64,000 nucleotides of DNA from Cheiracanthium punctorium (GCA_038373885.1 JAWZYV010011615.1:124001-188000); one strand, 5' to 3'. Positions 1 through 12,080 are shown, counted from the stretch's first letter. Notes: generated by a model not told the origin, from the sequence alone. Numbers and translations are program-made.

Positions 1-96
1 ACGATGATGTGTAAACATGCTGTCTTGTTTTAAAAACTCATACATATTGATGTTCTATGAAAGCACTCGCGTTATCTTTGAATATCTTTGAATATA

Positions 97-597
97 CAGG
101 TATTTCAGTACAGTGCAGCATCAATAATCCGGGAACCTATAATCGGGCACAAGTCTCGATTTTTCTATCCCCCAAAGGGATCTGGAATCTCAAAATCTGG
201 AACTTTCAATGCTGATTTTAATTGATGTATGGCTGATATATGTTCAGCAACACTGCACCTTTGACTGCAATTAATTTAAATGTAATAAGCGAACCAAGCC
301 ATATTTACTTTAGTTTTTATCTGGGTACTAGAGAATGCATTGATTCAAATATTTGCAGTAGTAATGGTGATCGGCAAAGAAATGTTAGGGCCGAAATACG
401 AAACAAAAGAAAAATATTGTAAAAAACAATCTATTGAAGAAGAAGAAAAAAAATAATATAGCCATACATCAATTAAAATCAGCATTGAAAGTTCCAGATT
501 TTGAGATTCCGGATCCCTTTGTGGGAAAGAAAAACCGAGACTAGTGCCCGATTATAGGTTCCCGGATTATTGATGCTGCACTGTACTGAAATACCTG
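97..597. mobile_element. TA-flanked foldback element, pogo/Tigger-like ends
   Basis: Two arms of about 140 bp (97-236 and 457-597) are near-perfect inverted copies. The ends read CAGGTATTTCAGTACAGTGC and its complement, and TA lies on both sides (95-96, 598-599). The AATCCGGG-type motif near the ends resembles pogo/Tigger TIRs. The 220-bp centre has no recognisable transposase, so this is a non-autonomous element. The TIR and TSD are seen directly; the superfamily is inferred. Confidence 0.75.
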
Positions 598-1867
598 TAT
601 ATATACTGGGTGTCCAGTGCTAATGGTACCCAATGGCTATTTCGTAAACCGTTAGTCAGAGACGCATAGTTCCAGTTGCAAAAATACTTTAAATTGTATA
701 ATCTATTATATCAGAAATAATCAAAGTCAATAAATCAATTCCTATAAAAATAATGCAGTTTAAATTTTATATGGTCTTTCAGTTCTATCAGTTATTGTCA
801 GAAAAATTTTCTTTCTACAATTTCATGCACAATAAAAACAAATTCGCCCTTCTATGACCAAAATTTACAGAGTTACAGCTCCTTAAAGTTAGATCACTTT
901 TTGAGCTATGAAATAGGGTTTGTATACAAAATGAATTTTAGAAGAATTAATGTACATCCTTGTAATATTTATTAGCAATTTCATTAACTATTTTATGAAT
1001 GTAGATTACAATAAAGAAGATTAACGTTTAAGCACTGGCGGCTCCTCTCTTTGAACACGTAAACCCCCAAAGGAAAAAAATACAGCTACTACCTTTCCCC
1101 TGATCGCAAATGCTATCGGAGAAATGGCCTCTCAAATCAGTTTCTGAGAACAGAAGTGGAGAGAGTCACAGTAGTGGCTGGGCGCTGCTAATATCATTCC
1201 GTTTGCACATTTTTAGTGTGTTCTTGGACCATTTTTTTACAGTTACGTCTTCCGAATTCTCCCTTGGTTTGTTAATCTAATTTTTTTTTTCATTTTCTTA
1301 TTATTTTCTTTATTTTTATCATTTTTCATTGCAATACTTTTTGTGAACTAATACAAATAATTAAAATGTCAGCTGTCAATTGGAGCTGAAACAGTGACAT
1401 TTTTCAACATTGTCTTTGGAAAGAAAAATTTAAATAAAATTACACGAGCCAACACATTTGCTAAAACTTAGCCAGATAGAGAAATGTAAGACTAGAAATC
1501 ATTTTTTAAAAAGTTGCATGCATTGTTTTTCTTTAACTGCTGAAAATGCAAATATATGTCAACGTACAAGTTGCATCGTATCTGCATATTTAATTTTCAA
1601 AATTTTTTGTGAACCTCCAATTAAAAAATCCACGAGCTGCCACTGTGTTTAACTATGTGTACCTAATAAATTAACATAAAAATGTGCCATATACTGAAAA
1701 TAGAATTTTTGAAAGAGTTTTTTAAATGAACTTGTGTTAAATGACTTAAAATGTGAAAAACAATTGAGTAAAACACTTTATTAAACATTAATTTAGAAAA
1801 TGAAACATCCAAAATACGAATATATGCATTTTAGAAACTTAAAATAATATTAAAAATCCTGCTAGTG

Positions 1868-2243
1868 CAGGCCCGGACTGGCTGCTTTGGGGGCCCTCGG
1901 CTTTAGATTGAAAAAGGGCCCCTTCCTGCAGAAATTAGATTGAATAGAATATTAGGGTATTTGAAAACTTGTCTTATGTGCCTAAAAGCCACATTTAACT
2001 ATAAAGCTGTTGGTGCCCTTGATTTTTTGAGGAGGTCCTTGATTCTTGAGGGGCTTGTGGAGGTCCTCCACTACGCCACTGTGTAAAGGTTTAAGATTAC
2101 ATGGAAATAAGTAATGAATTACTTTGATTACATATTACTCTATATATCAAATTACTCTTAAAGTAGCATATCCTCGCTAAGGCCCCCTTAGTTCAGGGGC
2201 CCTCGGCAATCGCCGACCAGCCTACCTGGCTAGTCCAGGCTTG
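1868..2243. mobile_element. hAT-like MITE with CAGGCCCGGACTGGC ends
   Basis: The left end CAGGCCCGGACTGGC matches the minus-strand right end CAAGCCTGGACTAGCC. Inside them GGGGGCCCTCGGC is mirrored by GCCGAGGGCCCCT. The flanking octamers TGCTAGTG and TACTAGCA differ only by transitions and could be an aged 8-bp TSD. About 376 bp with no coding potential, so non-autonomous. Confidence 0.6.
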
Positions 2244-2414
2244 TACTAGCATAACATCTGCTCAAAGTAGCTTCCTACTGCTGCATTGCAAATAAGCACT
2301 CATGTAAAAAACTCTTCTTGTACTTTGCGTAGCATTCTCGATGTTACACATCTACATGCTACACATATACAATTGTGTAGCATGTAGATGATGGACTAGT
2401 TGTTTCTTTTTTAT

Positions 2415-2750
2415 ATAATTTATTTTTCAAGAAACCCCAGAGAAAGTAATCTATAGGTTCAAGCCTGGTGATCTTGAAGACCACTCAACAGAACTGCCGT
2501 ACCCAATTATATTATTTCCAAATCTTGGTTAGAACAGTATGGGGTTTTAGTGTTGGAGCACCATCATGATGAAACCGCATTTGTAATAGATCTCGCTGTG
2601 AAACACATTTGTCTAAGAAGTCTGTCACTGTGCCCTCTAAAATCTGTGCATACCTTTTGGATGTTAAAAGTGCCATTGAAAAAAAATGGCCCAGTTAAGG
2701 TCTCTTTCCATATGCTGCACCAAACTTTTACCGACCAACGCACTTGATGT
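2415..2750 (-). pseudogene. Mariner/IS630-type DDE transposase remnant
   Basis: Read on the minus strand in mixed frames, the segment shows a WC-I-KETLTGPFFFNGTF-like stretch and, further on, GSSVEWSSRSPGLN followed by a FSGVS-type tail. This matches the second half of IS630/Tc1/mariner-related DDE domains, with the usual RSPDL motif decayed to RSPGL. Stops and frameshifts interrupt it. No intact catalytic triad can be read, so it is a relic. Family placement below the superfamily is uncertain. Confidence 0.5.
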
Positions 2751-3041
2751 CTGTTTAAGTGAATGATATGCAGGTTTTGCAGAGACTGATAGTGAACTAT
2801 TTTGTGTATTTACAACTCCCTGTCTTGTAAATTAACACTCATTGTTCCAAAGAATGTCACTAACGAGTAATGGATTATCATTTTGCTTATTCAAAATGGA
2901 ATTTCAGAAATCAAATCTAGTCTCCTGGCAATATTTCTTGTACCAAAATGGGGCAATATGGATATGCACCATATGCACTTGAAATGTTCCATACTTGCGA
3001 TTTATAATAGCCACATGCTTTGCTAATGCTTCTTGCACTAG

Positions 3042-3586
3042 ACCAGGGATGGTCAAACTTTTTCGGTCGCGTACCAAAAATCGAAAAAAAAAAAAGTTCG
3101 GCAGGCCAAATTTTTCTAAAATTTTCAGTCTACTTCTGAAAGAATTATCTCTAAGGTTCATAGTTGAAAACACTTGTTCCAGGGGCGTAGCCAAGGGGGG
3201 GGGGTCATAACCCCCCCCCCCATGAGAAATTTTTTGCCATACAAAATGTATATTCTTCACTACATTATCAAACACACGTATGCATATATATGAGTTGTAG
3301 TTGTCGTAACCCCCCCCCCCCCCATGAAAAATTTCTGGCTATGCCCTTGACTTGTTCACATATATAAGATAAAGCAAACATAGTACTGATTTTCTGGGCG
3401 TGATATTTTAAATTTGGGAAACTTACTTTCGATAATGATTTGTAAAACTCTAACTTTGGCCTATTTATAAACAACTGCTTGAGATGATTGTTAGATTGCA
3501 ATTCAATTAATTCAAGCTGCAAATCTGACCTCACTGCTTTACAATTTGTGTTAAAAGGCAAAAATATCCAATCCACATACGAATTT
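3042..3586 (-). pseudogene. hAT transposase C-terminal pseudogene, split by a MITE
   Basis: On the minus strand, 3586 to 3350 reads as a continuous hAT C-terminal segment including LQLELIELQ, LEFYKSL, FPNLKYHAQKI and SYICEQ. The homology resumes at 3180 with VFSTMNLRDNSFRSRLK, the usual continuation of the dimerisation region. The gap is exactly the 170-bp MITE at 3180-3349. Past the coding end is CAGGGATGGTCAAACTTTTT at 3042, a typical hAT terminal sequence. Only the 3' end of the transposase remains. It resembles the GTF2IRD2/EPM2AIP1-like hAT lineage (family inference). Confidence 0.65.
3180..3349. mobile_element. 170-bp hAT-type MITE, poly-C core, 8-bp TSD
   Basis: The ends are CAGGGGCGTAGCCA and, on the other strand, CAAGGGCATAGCCA. 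The 8-bp direct repeat ACTTGTTC lies at 3172-3179 and 3350-3357. The interior carries two long C/G homopolymer runs and a GTATGCATATATATGAG block. A second copy is at 63525-63681. TIR plus 8-bp TSD indicates hAT mobilisation. The insertion lies in the older hAT transposase relic. Confidence 0.85.
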
Positions 3587-3689
3587 TTTTTTTTTTTTTT
3601 ATAAAAGAACAAAATAATAAAAACAAAGGAAAGACAGTAACACACATAAAAACCAAAACAAAATAAAAAGGACAAAAAAAATTAGATTA

Positions 3690-4035
3690 GGAAAAGGGGG
3701 AAAAAGCGGGAGGAGGAAAGGGAAAAAAATATAAAAAAAGGGGGGTGGTAGCAAAAGAGAAAGGAGAAAGTGAATAGAACCTTACAACAACATCTTCCAA
3801 GTGGAATGAACAAAAGGAACGGAAGAACACAGACCACACACAAGACCTTCCAAGTGCTGGGTAATGGGAAAAACCTTCCAAAAAATCAAAATGGGACAAA
3901 GATTGAGGAGTGCACAATATCTTAGCCTTAGAAAACTGAAAACGATGATTAGAATTCCAACAATGGGAGGCAATAGAAGATTTGGAAAGCTCGTGCTTAG
4001 AAACATGTCTGAAAGGTTGCAATTTTGTAAATCAC
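3690..4035 (-). pseudogene. Penelope-like element tail (GIY-YIG region), remnant
   Basis: The minus strand encodes a stretch including SSIASHCWNSNHRFQFSKAK followed shortly by FDFLEG. That spacing of a His-rich SHCW-HRF block, an AKIL strand and a catalytic-type FLE/FLEG glutamate resembles the C-terminal endonuclease region of Penelope-like retroelements. Nothing upstream of it is intact and its end runs into A/T-rich simple sequence. Identification rests on this pattern alone. Confidence 0.45.
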
Positions 4036-4582
4036 CTCATTAGTGTATGGAGGCTGCTACTAACTACCTACTAATTGAGATTTTTTTTTTTTTTTTATGA
4101 GTACCATAATAAGTGTAAAAATGGTCACTTTTTATAAAATTAATGAAAGGAAATACTTAATGTAGTCTTTTTCCTACCTTATTTTGAACTCTTTTTCAAT
4201 TTACATTGCCCACTTATTTGTAATGGATAAAGGTGTTACCATCTTTTTGGAATACCCTATGTATCATCTTTACATAATGGAAGACAGTGACCAAGTACTC
4301 ATGTAACAATGTAGACAAATAAACAACTTCTTTTTGTTTGATGTTATATCAAACATAGAGAAGGGAAACATGAAATTTTTCTACCATTAACCTATCTGAT
4401 TCTAAATTAATATTTTGTCAGTTAAAATATTGAGAAATATGATATAGTTAAGGAGTTTATTGGGTGTGTTTGTTGCAATGTTTTTTTTTTCTGTTAATGA
4501 CATCTTATTTTTTAAATCAGAAATTCGTATTCGTGAAATAAGTGATTAATTTTAATTATTAGTTTCATTTAAATTTTTACAG

Positions 4583-4773
4583 GAAGAACTTCCAATGGCC
4601 CAAAGAAAACGTTTCACTCGTGTTGAAATGGCTCGTGTTTTAATGGAACGTAATCAGTATAAAGAACGTCTCATGGAACTGCAAGAAGCTGTCAGGTGGA
4701 CAGAAATGATCAGAGCATCTCGTAGTGATTCATCTTTAGACACAAAAAGAAATAAATCTTCCATTTGGAAATT
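4583..4773 (+). CDS. syd: JIP3/JIP4 scaffold, coding exon 1 of window (RH2 region)
   Basis: First recognisable exon of a MAPK8IP3/SPAG9-family gene. It follows a TTTTTACAG acceptor and ends before GTATGT. It begins in frame at GAA and leaves two nucleotides (TT) for the next exon. The peptide contains [20 protein letters not shown] and then [15 protein letters not shown], the highly conserved RH2 (RILP-homology 2) helix of JIP3/JIP4, which in the family binds Rab proteins and takes part in kinesin/dynein adaptor function. Exons for the N-terminal RH1, coiled-coil and JNK-binding parts are not found in 1-4582 and must lie upstream. Reading past the donor would hit a stop within a few codons, as expected for an intron. 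Confidence 0.93.
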
Positions 4774-5619
4774 GTATGTAATGGTTTTTATATGTTTATT
4801 TCTTTTATAATGTTTATAGAAAACTGGCATAGTATTTGTAAACATGATGTGTTCAATAGGATCAGGCTGTAAACAGATAAATCTTATTTCTTAAATTATA
4901 GTTTTAAGATTTACTAACTTTCATTTCAGCAGTATCTCAATTAGTGGTGAAGCTCAAAAAATAGCAATGATCATTTGACATATTTAATTTTCATTAATAA
5001 ATGGCAAATCTCTGCCTGTGAATGAATTATCGTAATGTATGGAAGAAACGCCGCGGCGTTTATGAGTATAAAAGTTAAAAAATAGTAACTGCGGCATTTA
5101 CATATTTATATATTTTTTATATATATATATTTTTTTAAGTTCTTAATAAAGTTTTTATACAGAGTTTGAAATAATGACTTAGCAGTAGGGAAGAACAAGG
5201 GAAGTTTAAACAGGTGGTTTGGAAGGACACTGATTAATCGAAAATTAAAATCATTAGCAGAAGGGCAGCATAACAATATAGCCACTTCCCACCAACTTGA
5301 GATTTACCAGTTTGCATTCTTGACTTGCAGTTGTGTTGCACACTGGGTGCACAGTTGCTTTGTTCTGGCACCTGCAAAGATTGTGAAAAGTAAATTTTGA
5401 ACAATATACCCTGTATTTTAATAATGTATTTAGATTTTTTTTTAAATCTCATTAACTAACAATTCAAATATTAGCACTAGTACAGCTGTTGTACCTTCAT
5501 TATTTCTTTTCATTTCATTTATTAAACTTTGTCCTGACTCAAAGATTTACCTTTTAAAATTTAATCAATTAATATCCTCGTAATTCATACTAAGAAAAAT
5601 AAATGCTTAGCTTTAAAAG
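4774..5619. other. Intron sequence, nothing recognised
   Basis: A/T-rich intron between the first exon and the LTR-like repeat. No TE protein, RNA gene or clear inverted repeat is seen. Confidence 0.5.
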
Positions 5620-7074
5620 TGTTGTGACCGCAATATACCAACCAGGCTCTCGGCGTTACGTGCAAATGCCATTAGGCTAAAAAATTTAAAACCTGAAAGA
5701 GAACTGCTGAAATAAATTTACACGAAGTGAGATAAATGAAGAGGAGCCATTTTTACTTAAACAATTACATTTATTCAATTACTTTAACTCTTTTACATCA
5801 GACAATTAAACTAGATAAAATCGAAAAAAATATGATAATACTATAATTACAATTACATTCCATTTTTCCCTTTCCCCGAGCTGACCTTTTTTCTAAAAAA
5901 TTTACCTAACATTTGTGCACATATAAAAAAAAAAAAATTTAATAAAGAAAGAGAGAAAGATAGAAACTTATCAGATCATTGATTGAAGTAAGGGGGCCCC
6001 CATCCAACTCATTCATCAGGTAGCCATTGTCTCACGTTCCAGCAACCGAAATTCTTTTCTTGAGCGCGCCATTTTCGCTGTTCCGTACAGGGAGTTCTAC
6101 AACCTTCCGGCTTCAGTAACAGGCAGTCAAGAGAGTCACTTCAACCCACGCTTCCTCCGGCTTAAGTCACCTTTTTACTTCCTTGGCTGGCAGGCGCTTT
6201 CCGCTCGTAAAGTAGTTCGGTCGAAGATACAATTATTATTAATGAAAACTTGTAGATTAATTATCGATGGGCGTTGAAACTTAATTTTTTACTATGATGA
6301 AAAATGTGAAAGTTGTTCTTATCGTAGTAACTATTGTAGAAGTTCTATTTTTGATTTAAAAATTTGAAAATGCTTGGGTGCCGATCTCCATATCCTTGCG
6401 CCGTTGTTGTTTTCTTCTTCGATATTTTGAATCGAAGTATTGGTATCGATGCACGTAGTTATGTTATTAAAAATTAGAAAGAAGGTTAGAGAATTCCAAA
6501 AAAGATAATTATAGTGAAAAAAAAAAACTTAACTGTAATTACAACCACTTAATTTTTTCTAAGGAAAATTACCAATTTCAAAACAAACATTTTTATGAAA
6601 CTCTTATTGTCAGCTCTAAAAATTTATTACCAACCCTCCGAATAATGTCAGCTCTCACAAAACGTATTTTCATAAATTTAAAATTTAAAAGAAAATTGTT
6701 GTACAAAATATTTTAATTACTTGAACAATATGTATAGTTACCTTACACAAAGATGGCAACACGATCGCTAGAATAACGATCTTTTAGATGTTTGGCGCCA
6801 AAATATAGAACAAGTAAACAAATAAATAAAAATGAGTCAGCCATGAGTCATCAATAGTAATTCAACATATACCTTAATAAATTTTAAACACTTCATTATT
6901 ATTTTACTTCCTTTATGAATACTGGTATATGGTGACAAAACAAAACCACCTTAATAAACAAATTGTTTAAAAATTTTAATTTTACTTGATTTAAAATTCA
7001 CTAATTAAGGTAAGGATTTTTAATTAAGTAGGCTATTAATTAATTACACTTTACTTAAAATTGAAATCATAACA
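5620..7074. repeat. LTR-like dispersed repeat, copy 1
   Basis: The segment starts TGTTGTGACC and ends AATCATAACA, short complementary ends of LTR type. It shares landmarks in the same order with 26137-27602: a run of T/A, a GGGGGCCCCCAT palindrome, a TTCGAT/ATCGAA block, a GGCAAC block and the AAATCATAACA end. No open frame and no convincing target duplication is seen. Solo LTRs of one old retrotransposon family are the best guess. Confidence 0.4.
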
Positions 7075-7501
7075 CAGCTCATACCTTTGTGCAAAATGTC
7101 AAAATTGTTTCAACTGTCCGCAATCTTCCGTATTGTATATCTTTTAGTTCATGATGCAAATAAATGTTTGCTACCTTTTGTCTAAATATTATTTCAATAT
7201 ATTCATTAGAATTTATTTAAGAAGGTGTGACTTAAATACTAATTTTTACCAAGATTTTATTCAACATTGCTTAAATTTTGAGTTAAAGAACATTTTTTTA
7301 AAGTTAATTTTAAATTTATAATTTTAATTTAGATTTTAATCAAAAAAATTATTTTTCATTATTGTTATTTCTGAACCTTTTTCTGAACATGACTTAAAAG
7401 TAGACATTTGTACCTTGATGTATCCTTCAGTTTATCATATATTTTTAATATTTATTGAAATTGCCTATGTCTATTAAAATAACACTCTCCCCCCAATCCA
7501 G

Positions 7502-7669
7502 CTTTAGCAATCTTTTTAATGCCAATGAAAAACCAACACGAAAATCAACAGCTTATGTAAATGTACATTATAATGCACCTACAACAAATGCAGGACCTGC
7601 TTTGGATACTATGAGGAAAAAAAGGTTAGGAGACAGGCACAGAGGGCTAGACATGATTGATAATGACTT
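7502..7669 (+). CDS. syd: JIP3/JIP4 scaffold, exon 2
   Basis: The acceptor CCCCCCAATCCAG precedes a C that completes the split TTC codon. The exon ends GACTT before GTGAGT, leaving TT. The peptide reads FFSNLFNANEKPTRKS, then VNVHYNAP and RKKRLGDRHRGLDMID. This is the linker that follows the RH2 helix in JIP3/4 proteins (FF-S-LF then an NVHY block). Family members vary here, so the match is moderate, but phase and position fit exactly. Confidence 0.88.
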
Positions 7670-8400
7670 GTGAGTATCCACAAAATTCTGCATTTTATTT
7701 TGGACTCTTTTTGTAAAATTACATTCATATTTCTATTTTAATAAAGTTATTGTGTTTTATACTTTCCCAGTTGTAAAAAGTATTTTTATGCACTCCTTTA
7801 ATTATTAATTCTAATTTAGTCAGCTTGTAAGAAAATCATTGTTAAAATTAGTTACTTCAAATATTTTAACTAATCAATTATTAGATAACACTATTTTACT
7901 GAACTGAACAATTTGTACAAAATTTAATAAGATAGTTAAGCATTTTTAAAATTTTGCAAAAATGAAAATAAGTAAGTATCTATGTTTTTGTTAAAAGTAA
8001 TGTTTTTCTGAATAACAACTTTATTCTTTCTTAAAGTTTTTGTAAACAATAATGCCATTAAAAATTTGATTAGAAGTCACTAGTTGATTTTTTGATTCTT
8101 CCAACTTGGCATTACAGGACATAGAATATGATTCTTATGAAAAGAAGAAAAATTTTACTTTAAAAGTGTATTTATAAATTCATCAACATTTACAAAGTTT
8201 TAAAGAAAAGTAAATTTACTGTGATGTCTCAGTTGTTATACATTTCTGCTCTATACACATTAACAAAGCTAACTGAATCTCAAGTTTTTATAATATCCAA
8301 AGTATTAAAGCATGCTGAAACAGTATTTGCCCATTCCTACTGTGTATTATTGGTTGGTAGAAGCATGGGACTTGACTTTAAGTACCATTTTCTTATTAAG
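7670..8400. other. Intron, nothing recognised
   Basis: A/T-rich intron of 731 bp without repeats or coding potential that I recognise. It ends in a weak acceptor, CTTATTAAG. Confidence 0.5.
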
Positions 8401-8650
8401 AGTATCTGAAAAACTGCAGCAGCAGCGTGCAAGAGAGCGGCGAGAGCAATATAAACAAGTCCGTGCTCATGTTAGGAAAGAAGATGGTCGTATGCAAGCT
8501 TATGGGTGGAGTCTGCCGTCCAAAGCAAGCCCTGTAACTAAAACTACTGAAAGCGACAGTGGATCTCAGATTAAACCTAGTACTTCTTCAGTGCCAGTAC
8601 CTGTTCCTGTATTTTGTCGGCCATTGCTTGAGAAAGAAACTGGAATGAAG
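8401..8650 (+). CDS. syd: JIP3/JIP4 scaffold, exon 3
   Basis: Acceptor TTATTAAG. Of the two nearby AGs, only the first gives an open frame after the TT left by exon 2. The donor is GTATTT after ATGAAG, on a codon boundary. The peptide includes RARERREQYKQVRAHVRKED, then GRMQAYGWSLPSK and, after a Ser/Thr/Lys linker, PVPVFCRPLLEKETGMK. The REQYKQVR-HVRKEDGR-QA-GWSLP block is a JIP3/4 hallmark. The adjacent SSVPVPVPVF repeat is low complexity. Confidence 0.93.
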
Positions 8651-8719
8651 GTATTTTTATCAAATACTTTGAAAAAATTTATCATGTGAGTTTTGCTGCA
8701 AAAAGCTTTTATTGAAATA

Positions 8720-11101
8720 CTAGCTGAAGTACCCATCCTTGACGGGTTAGGGGAATGCAAATTTCCAAAAAGCAAGAACTTTTGTCAGTATTGTAGGAGT
8801 ACAAAGAGTGGATGTAGTATGTTGCCAAAGTAAAGAAAGCGAATTTATAATTTTTATGTATTGTTAAAATATTACAGGTTAGAGAGTAATTAAGTAATAT
8901 CATTTCATTCGCTTTAGTCGTAACTATGTGACGCGCGAACGAATATTTACGCATATTGAAATAATTTTGCAAAATCTCAAAATCTAATCAATATTTTTGA
9001 AAAATTGGAAGCCTAGAATTTAAGTTGAGTGACAACCTATCCTGTCACCCAATTTCGTTTCATTCCCTGCAGTCTTTATTTCGTGATGCTGGAACAAAAT
9101 TTCAGCATTTTAAAACGATTTTCACAAAATCTCAAAATGTAATCAAAATATTTTTAAAATTCAACGCCTATTAATTAAGATTAGCAACTACCTATCGTAT
9201 CACTAAATTTCGTATCATTGGTATTAGTCGTTATTACGTGATGTTTGAAGAAATATAAACGTATTTTGAGAGAATTTTCACAAAATCTCATAAAAATGTT
9301 TAAAAAATTGGACACCTATAGTTTTTGTTGAACAGCCATCTATCATGTGACCAAATTTCATATCATTCGCTTTAGTCGTTATTACGTAATGCGTGAACAA
9401 AGATTCACTCTTTGAAACGATTTTCGCAAAATCTCGAAATCTGATTGATTTTTTAAAATTAGATGCTTATAGTTTAAGGTGAGTAACCACCTATCATTTC
9501 ACCAAATATCATTTTTTCACCTTTGCAGTTATTACGTGATGCTTGAAGACAAATTTACGCAGTTTGAAAGGATTTTCGCAAAATCCCAAAATCCAATGAA
9601 GATTTTTTAAAAATTCGACGCCTATGTTTTAAGTTGAGTGACCACCTATCATGACACCCAATTTCATATCATTCGCTTCAGTCGTTTTTACGTGATGCTT
9701 GAACACAAATTTACGCAGTTTGAAAGGATTTTCGCAAAATCCCAAAATCCAATGAAGATTTTTTAAAAATTCGACGCCTATATTTTAAGTTGAGTGACCA
9801 CCTATCATGACACTCAATTTGATATCATTCGCTTCAGTCGTTTTTACGTGATGCTTGAACACAAATTTACGCAGTTTGGAAGGATTTTCGCAAAATCTCA
9901 AAATCCAATGAAGATTTTTTTTAAATTCGACGCCTATGTTTTAAGTTGAGTGACCACCTATCATGACACCCAATTTCATATCATTCGCTTCAGTCGTTTT
10001 TACGTGATGCTTGAACACAAATTTACGCAGTTTGAAAGGATTTTCGCAAAATCCCAAAATCCAATGAAGATTTTTTAAAAATTCGACGCCTATGTTTTAA
10101 GTTGAGTGACCACCTATCATGACACCCAATTTCATATCATTCGCTTCAGTCGTTTTTACGTGATGCTTGAACACAAATTTACGCAGTTTGAAAGGATTTT
10201 CGCAAAATCCCAAAATCCAATGAAGATTTTTTAAAAATTCGACGCCTATATTTTAAGTTGAGTGACCACCTATCATGACACTCAATTTGATATCATTCGC
10301 TTCAGTCGTTTTTACGTGATGCTTGAACACAAATTTACGCAGTTTGGAAGGATTTTCGCAAAATCTCAAAATCCAATGAAGATTTTTTAAAAATTCGACG
10401 CCTATGTTTTAAGTTGAGTGACCACCTATCATGACACCCAATTTCATATCATTCGCTGCAGTCGTTTTTACGTGATGCTTGAACACAAATTTACGCAGTT
10501 TGAAAGGATTTTCGCAAAATCCCAAAATCCACTGAAGATTTTTTAAAAATTCGACGCCTATGTTTTAAGTTCTGTGACCACCTATTATGACACTCAATTT
10601 CATATCATTCGCTTCAGTCGTTTTTACGTGATGCTTGAACACAAATTTACGCAGCTTGAAAGGATTTTCACAAAATCTCAAAATCCAATGAAGATTTTTT
10701 AAAAATTCGACGCCTATGTTTTAAGTTGAGTGACCACCTATCATGACACCCAATTTCATATCATTCGCTTCAGTCGTTTTTACGTGATGCTTGAACACAA
10801 ATTTACGCAGTTTGAAACGATTTTCGCAAAATCTGAAAATCTAATCAAGATTTTTTAAAAATTCGACCCCTATGTTTTAAGTTGAGCGACCACCTATTAT
10901 GACATCCAATTTCATACCATTCTCTTCAGTCGTTTTGACGTGATGCTTAAACAAAAAAAAGCGTCACGGACAGAATGACAGACAGACAAACTTTTTTTTG
11001 AGGGTGGCATCGGATTCCCGGGTGCTTGAAACGGATAGAAATCGCAAAATTATTGAATTCCAAGAAATGTACAGACAAAAGTCTAATTTTATTTATATAG
11101 A
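8720..11101 (-). mobile_element. Non-autonomous Helitron filled by a 156-bp minisatellite
   Basis: Read on the minus strand, the element starts TCTATATAAATAAAATTAG right after an A. It has GTCTGTCTGTC-type sequence near the start and ends with a short hairpin (ACCCGTC-AAG-GATGGGT) followed by ACTTCAGCTAG and then a T. TC start, CTAG end, subterminal hairpin and insertion between A and T are the Helitron signature. No Rep/helicase is encoded. Most of its length is the tandem array at about 8890-10965. It lies in the intron after exon 3. Confidence 0.8.
8890..10965. repeat. 156-bp tandem array, about 13 units
   Basis: The anchor ACCACCTATC recurs at 9641, 9797, 9953, 10109, 10265, 10421, 10577, 10733 and 10889, a period of exactly 156 bp. 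Four more diverged units precede these (near 9033, 9185, 9341 and 9485, with spacings of about 144-156). Central units are nearly identical. Units at 9797 and 10265 share private variants (TTTGGAAGG, ACTCAATTTGAT), which points to a three-unit higher-order period of 468 bp. No open frame. Confidence 0.93.
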
Positions 11102-12080
11102 TTATTATTTTATTGTAATTTTAAACTTTTTTTCATGGCTTTTTTCAAATATTGCTCTGTTAAAACTTTAAAGCATTTTCATTCGTGACTAATTTTACTA
11201 TGGTCATTTAGCTTAATCCAAAGAATTTTTCATTATTTCAAGAAAGAGGAGGAAGAGCCCCAAAAGAATAGAAAGAAAGAAAAGCAACTACCACTTGGAA
11301 ATAATTTATAATTAAAATTTTTATAGCATATGTTACAACATTCAACTGTAATGTCCAAAATCTCTCAAAAATGTTATTTTTTGTATTATTACTACCAATG
11401 AATGAAGAAAAAAAAGTGTCTCTGTTATTAAATTATCTTAAGTAATGGTATGTAAGATTTCGAAGGACACTTGCAGTATGGATTCGAATAAAAATTTCAT
11501 TCAGCAGTTGGTAATAGTTTATGCATTTTCTGCAAAAATCACATTTTTGAGATGCATCACTATTGTCACAAAAGTGAAATGTGATGTTTTGTTTCCCACA
11601 AAATTGTTTGTATTTTATTGAGTCAGTACTGCTGGATGGAAATTTTTATGTAAGTGATGTTGCTCTGTCAACTGAATACAGCTTCAGTTCACCATGACAG
11701 TTTGTTGTTTAATATGAATATTTTCTAAATGTAACTACTTTAGTAAAGAAATATAAAAAAATCAACTGCACCTGAAGCATCCTTCATTAATAGTAAATGA
11801 TTATAAATTTCCAAAATTTTTATCTCAAATTATCAACTATAGGAAATTAGTACAAATTTGTTTCCACAAAGCATGGATGACCTTCTATAAAAACTATTTG
11901 AGCATTTGAAGTTATTAAAATTTTAATTCGCCATACACATGCTTTTAAGAAATGATTTAGCATTTTATCACTAAATACTGTATAATCTTTTTTTTTCCTT
12001 AAAAAAAAAAAAAAAAAAAAAAGAAAAGAAAAGCTTTATTTTGGGACATATAATGCATGTAATTTCTTCTCTCCCCTCAG
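11102..12080. other. Intron remainder, poly-A tract
   Basis: A/T-rich intron with a poly-A run near 12001-12022 and a good TCTCCCCTCAG acceptor. No other element recognised. Confidence 0.5.

Larger units (their letters stand above)
606..4258 (-). mobile_element. Possible outer mariner-like element hosting a TE nest
   Basis: The left end begins CTGGGTGTCC and has ATGGTACCC nearby. The right end, read on the minus strand, begins AGGGTATTCC with ATGGTAACACC at the same offset. Between them is a decayed DDE transposase on the minus strand (2415-2750). A 376-bp MITE, a hAT pseudogene and a Penelope-like tail may sit inside as later insertions. End similarity is imperfect and TA duplication is not clear on the right, so the limits are tentative. 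Apart from these items, 606-1867 shows no gene. Confidence 0.35.

Noticed and set aside
1..4582. Upstream JIP3/JIP4 exons for the N-terminal half
   Set aside because: No segment with RH1, coiled-coil or JNK-binding sequence and splice sites was found; they likely lie outside the window.
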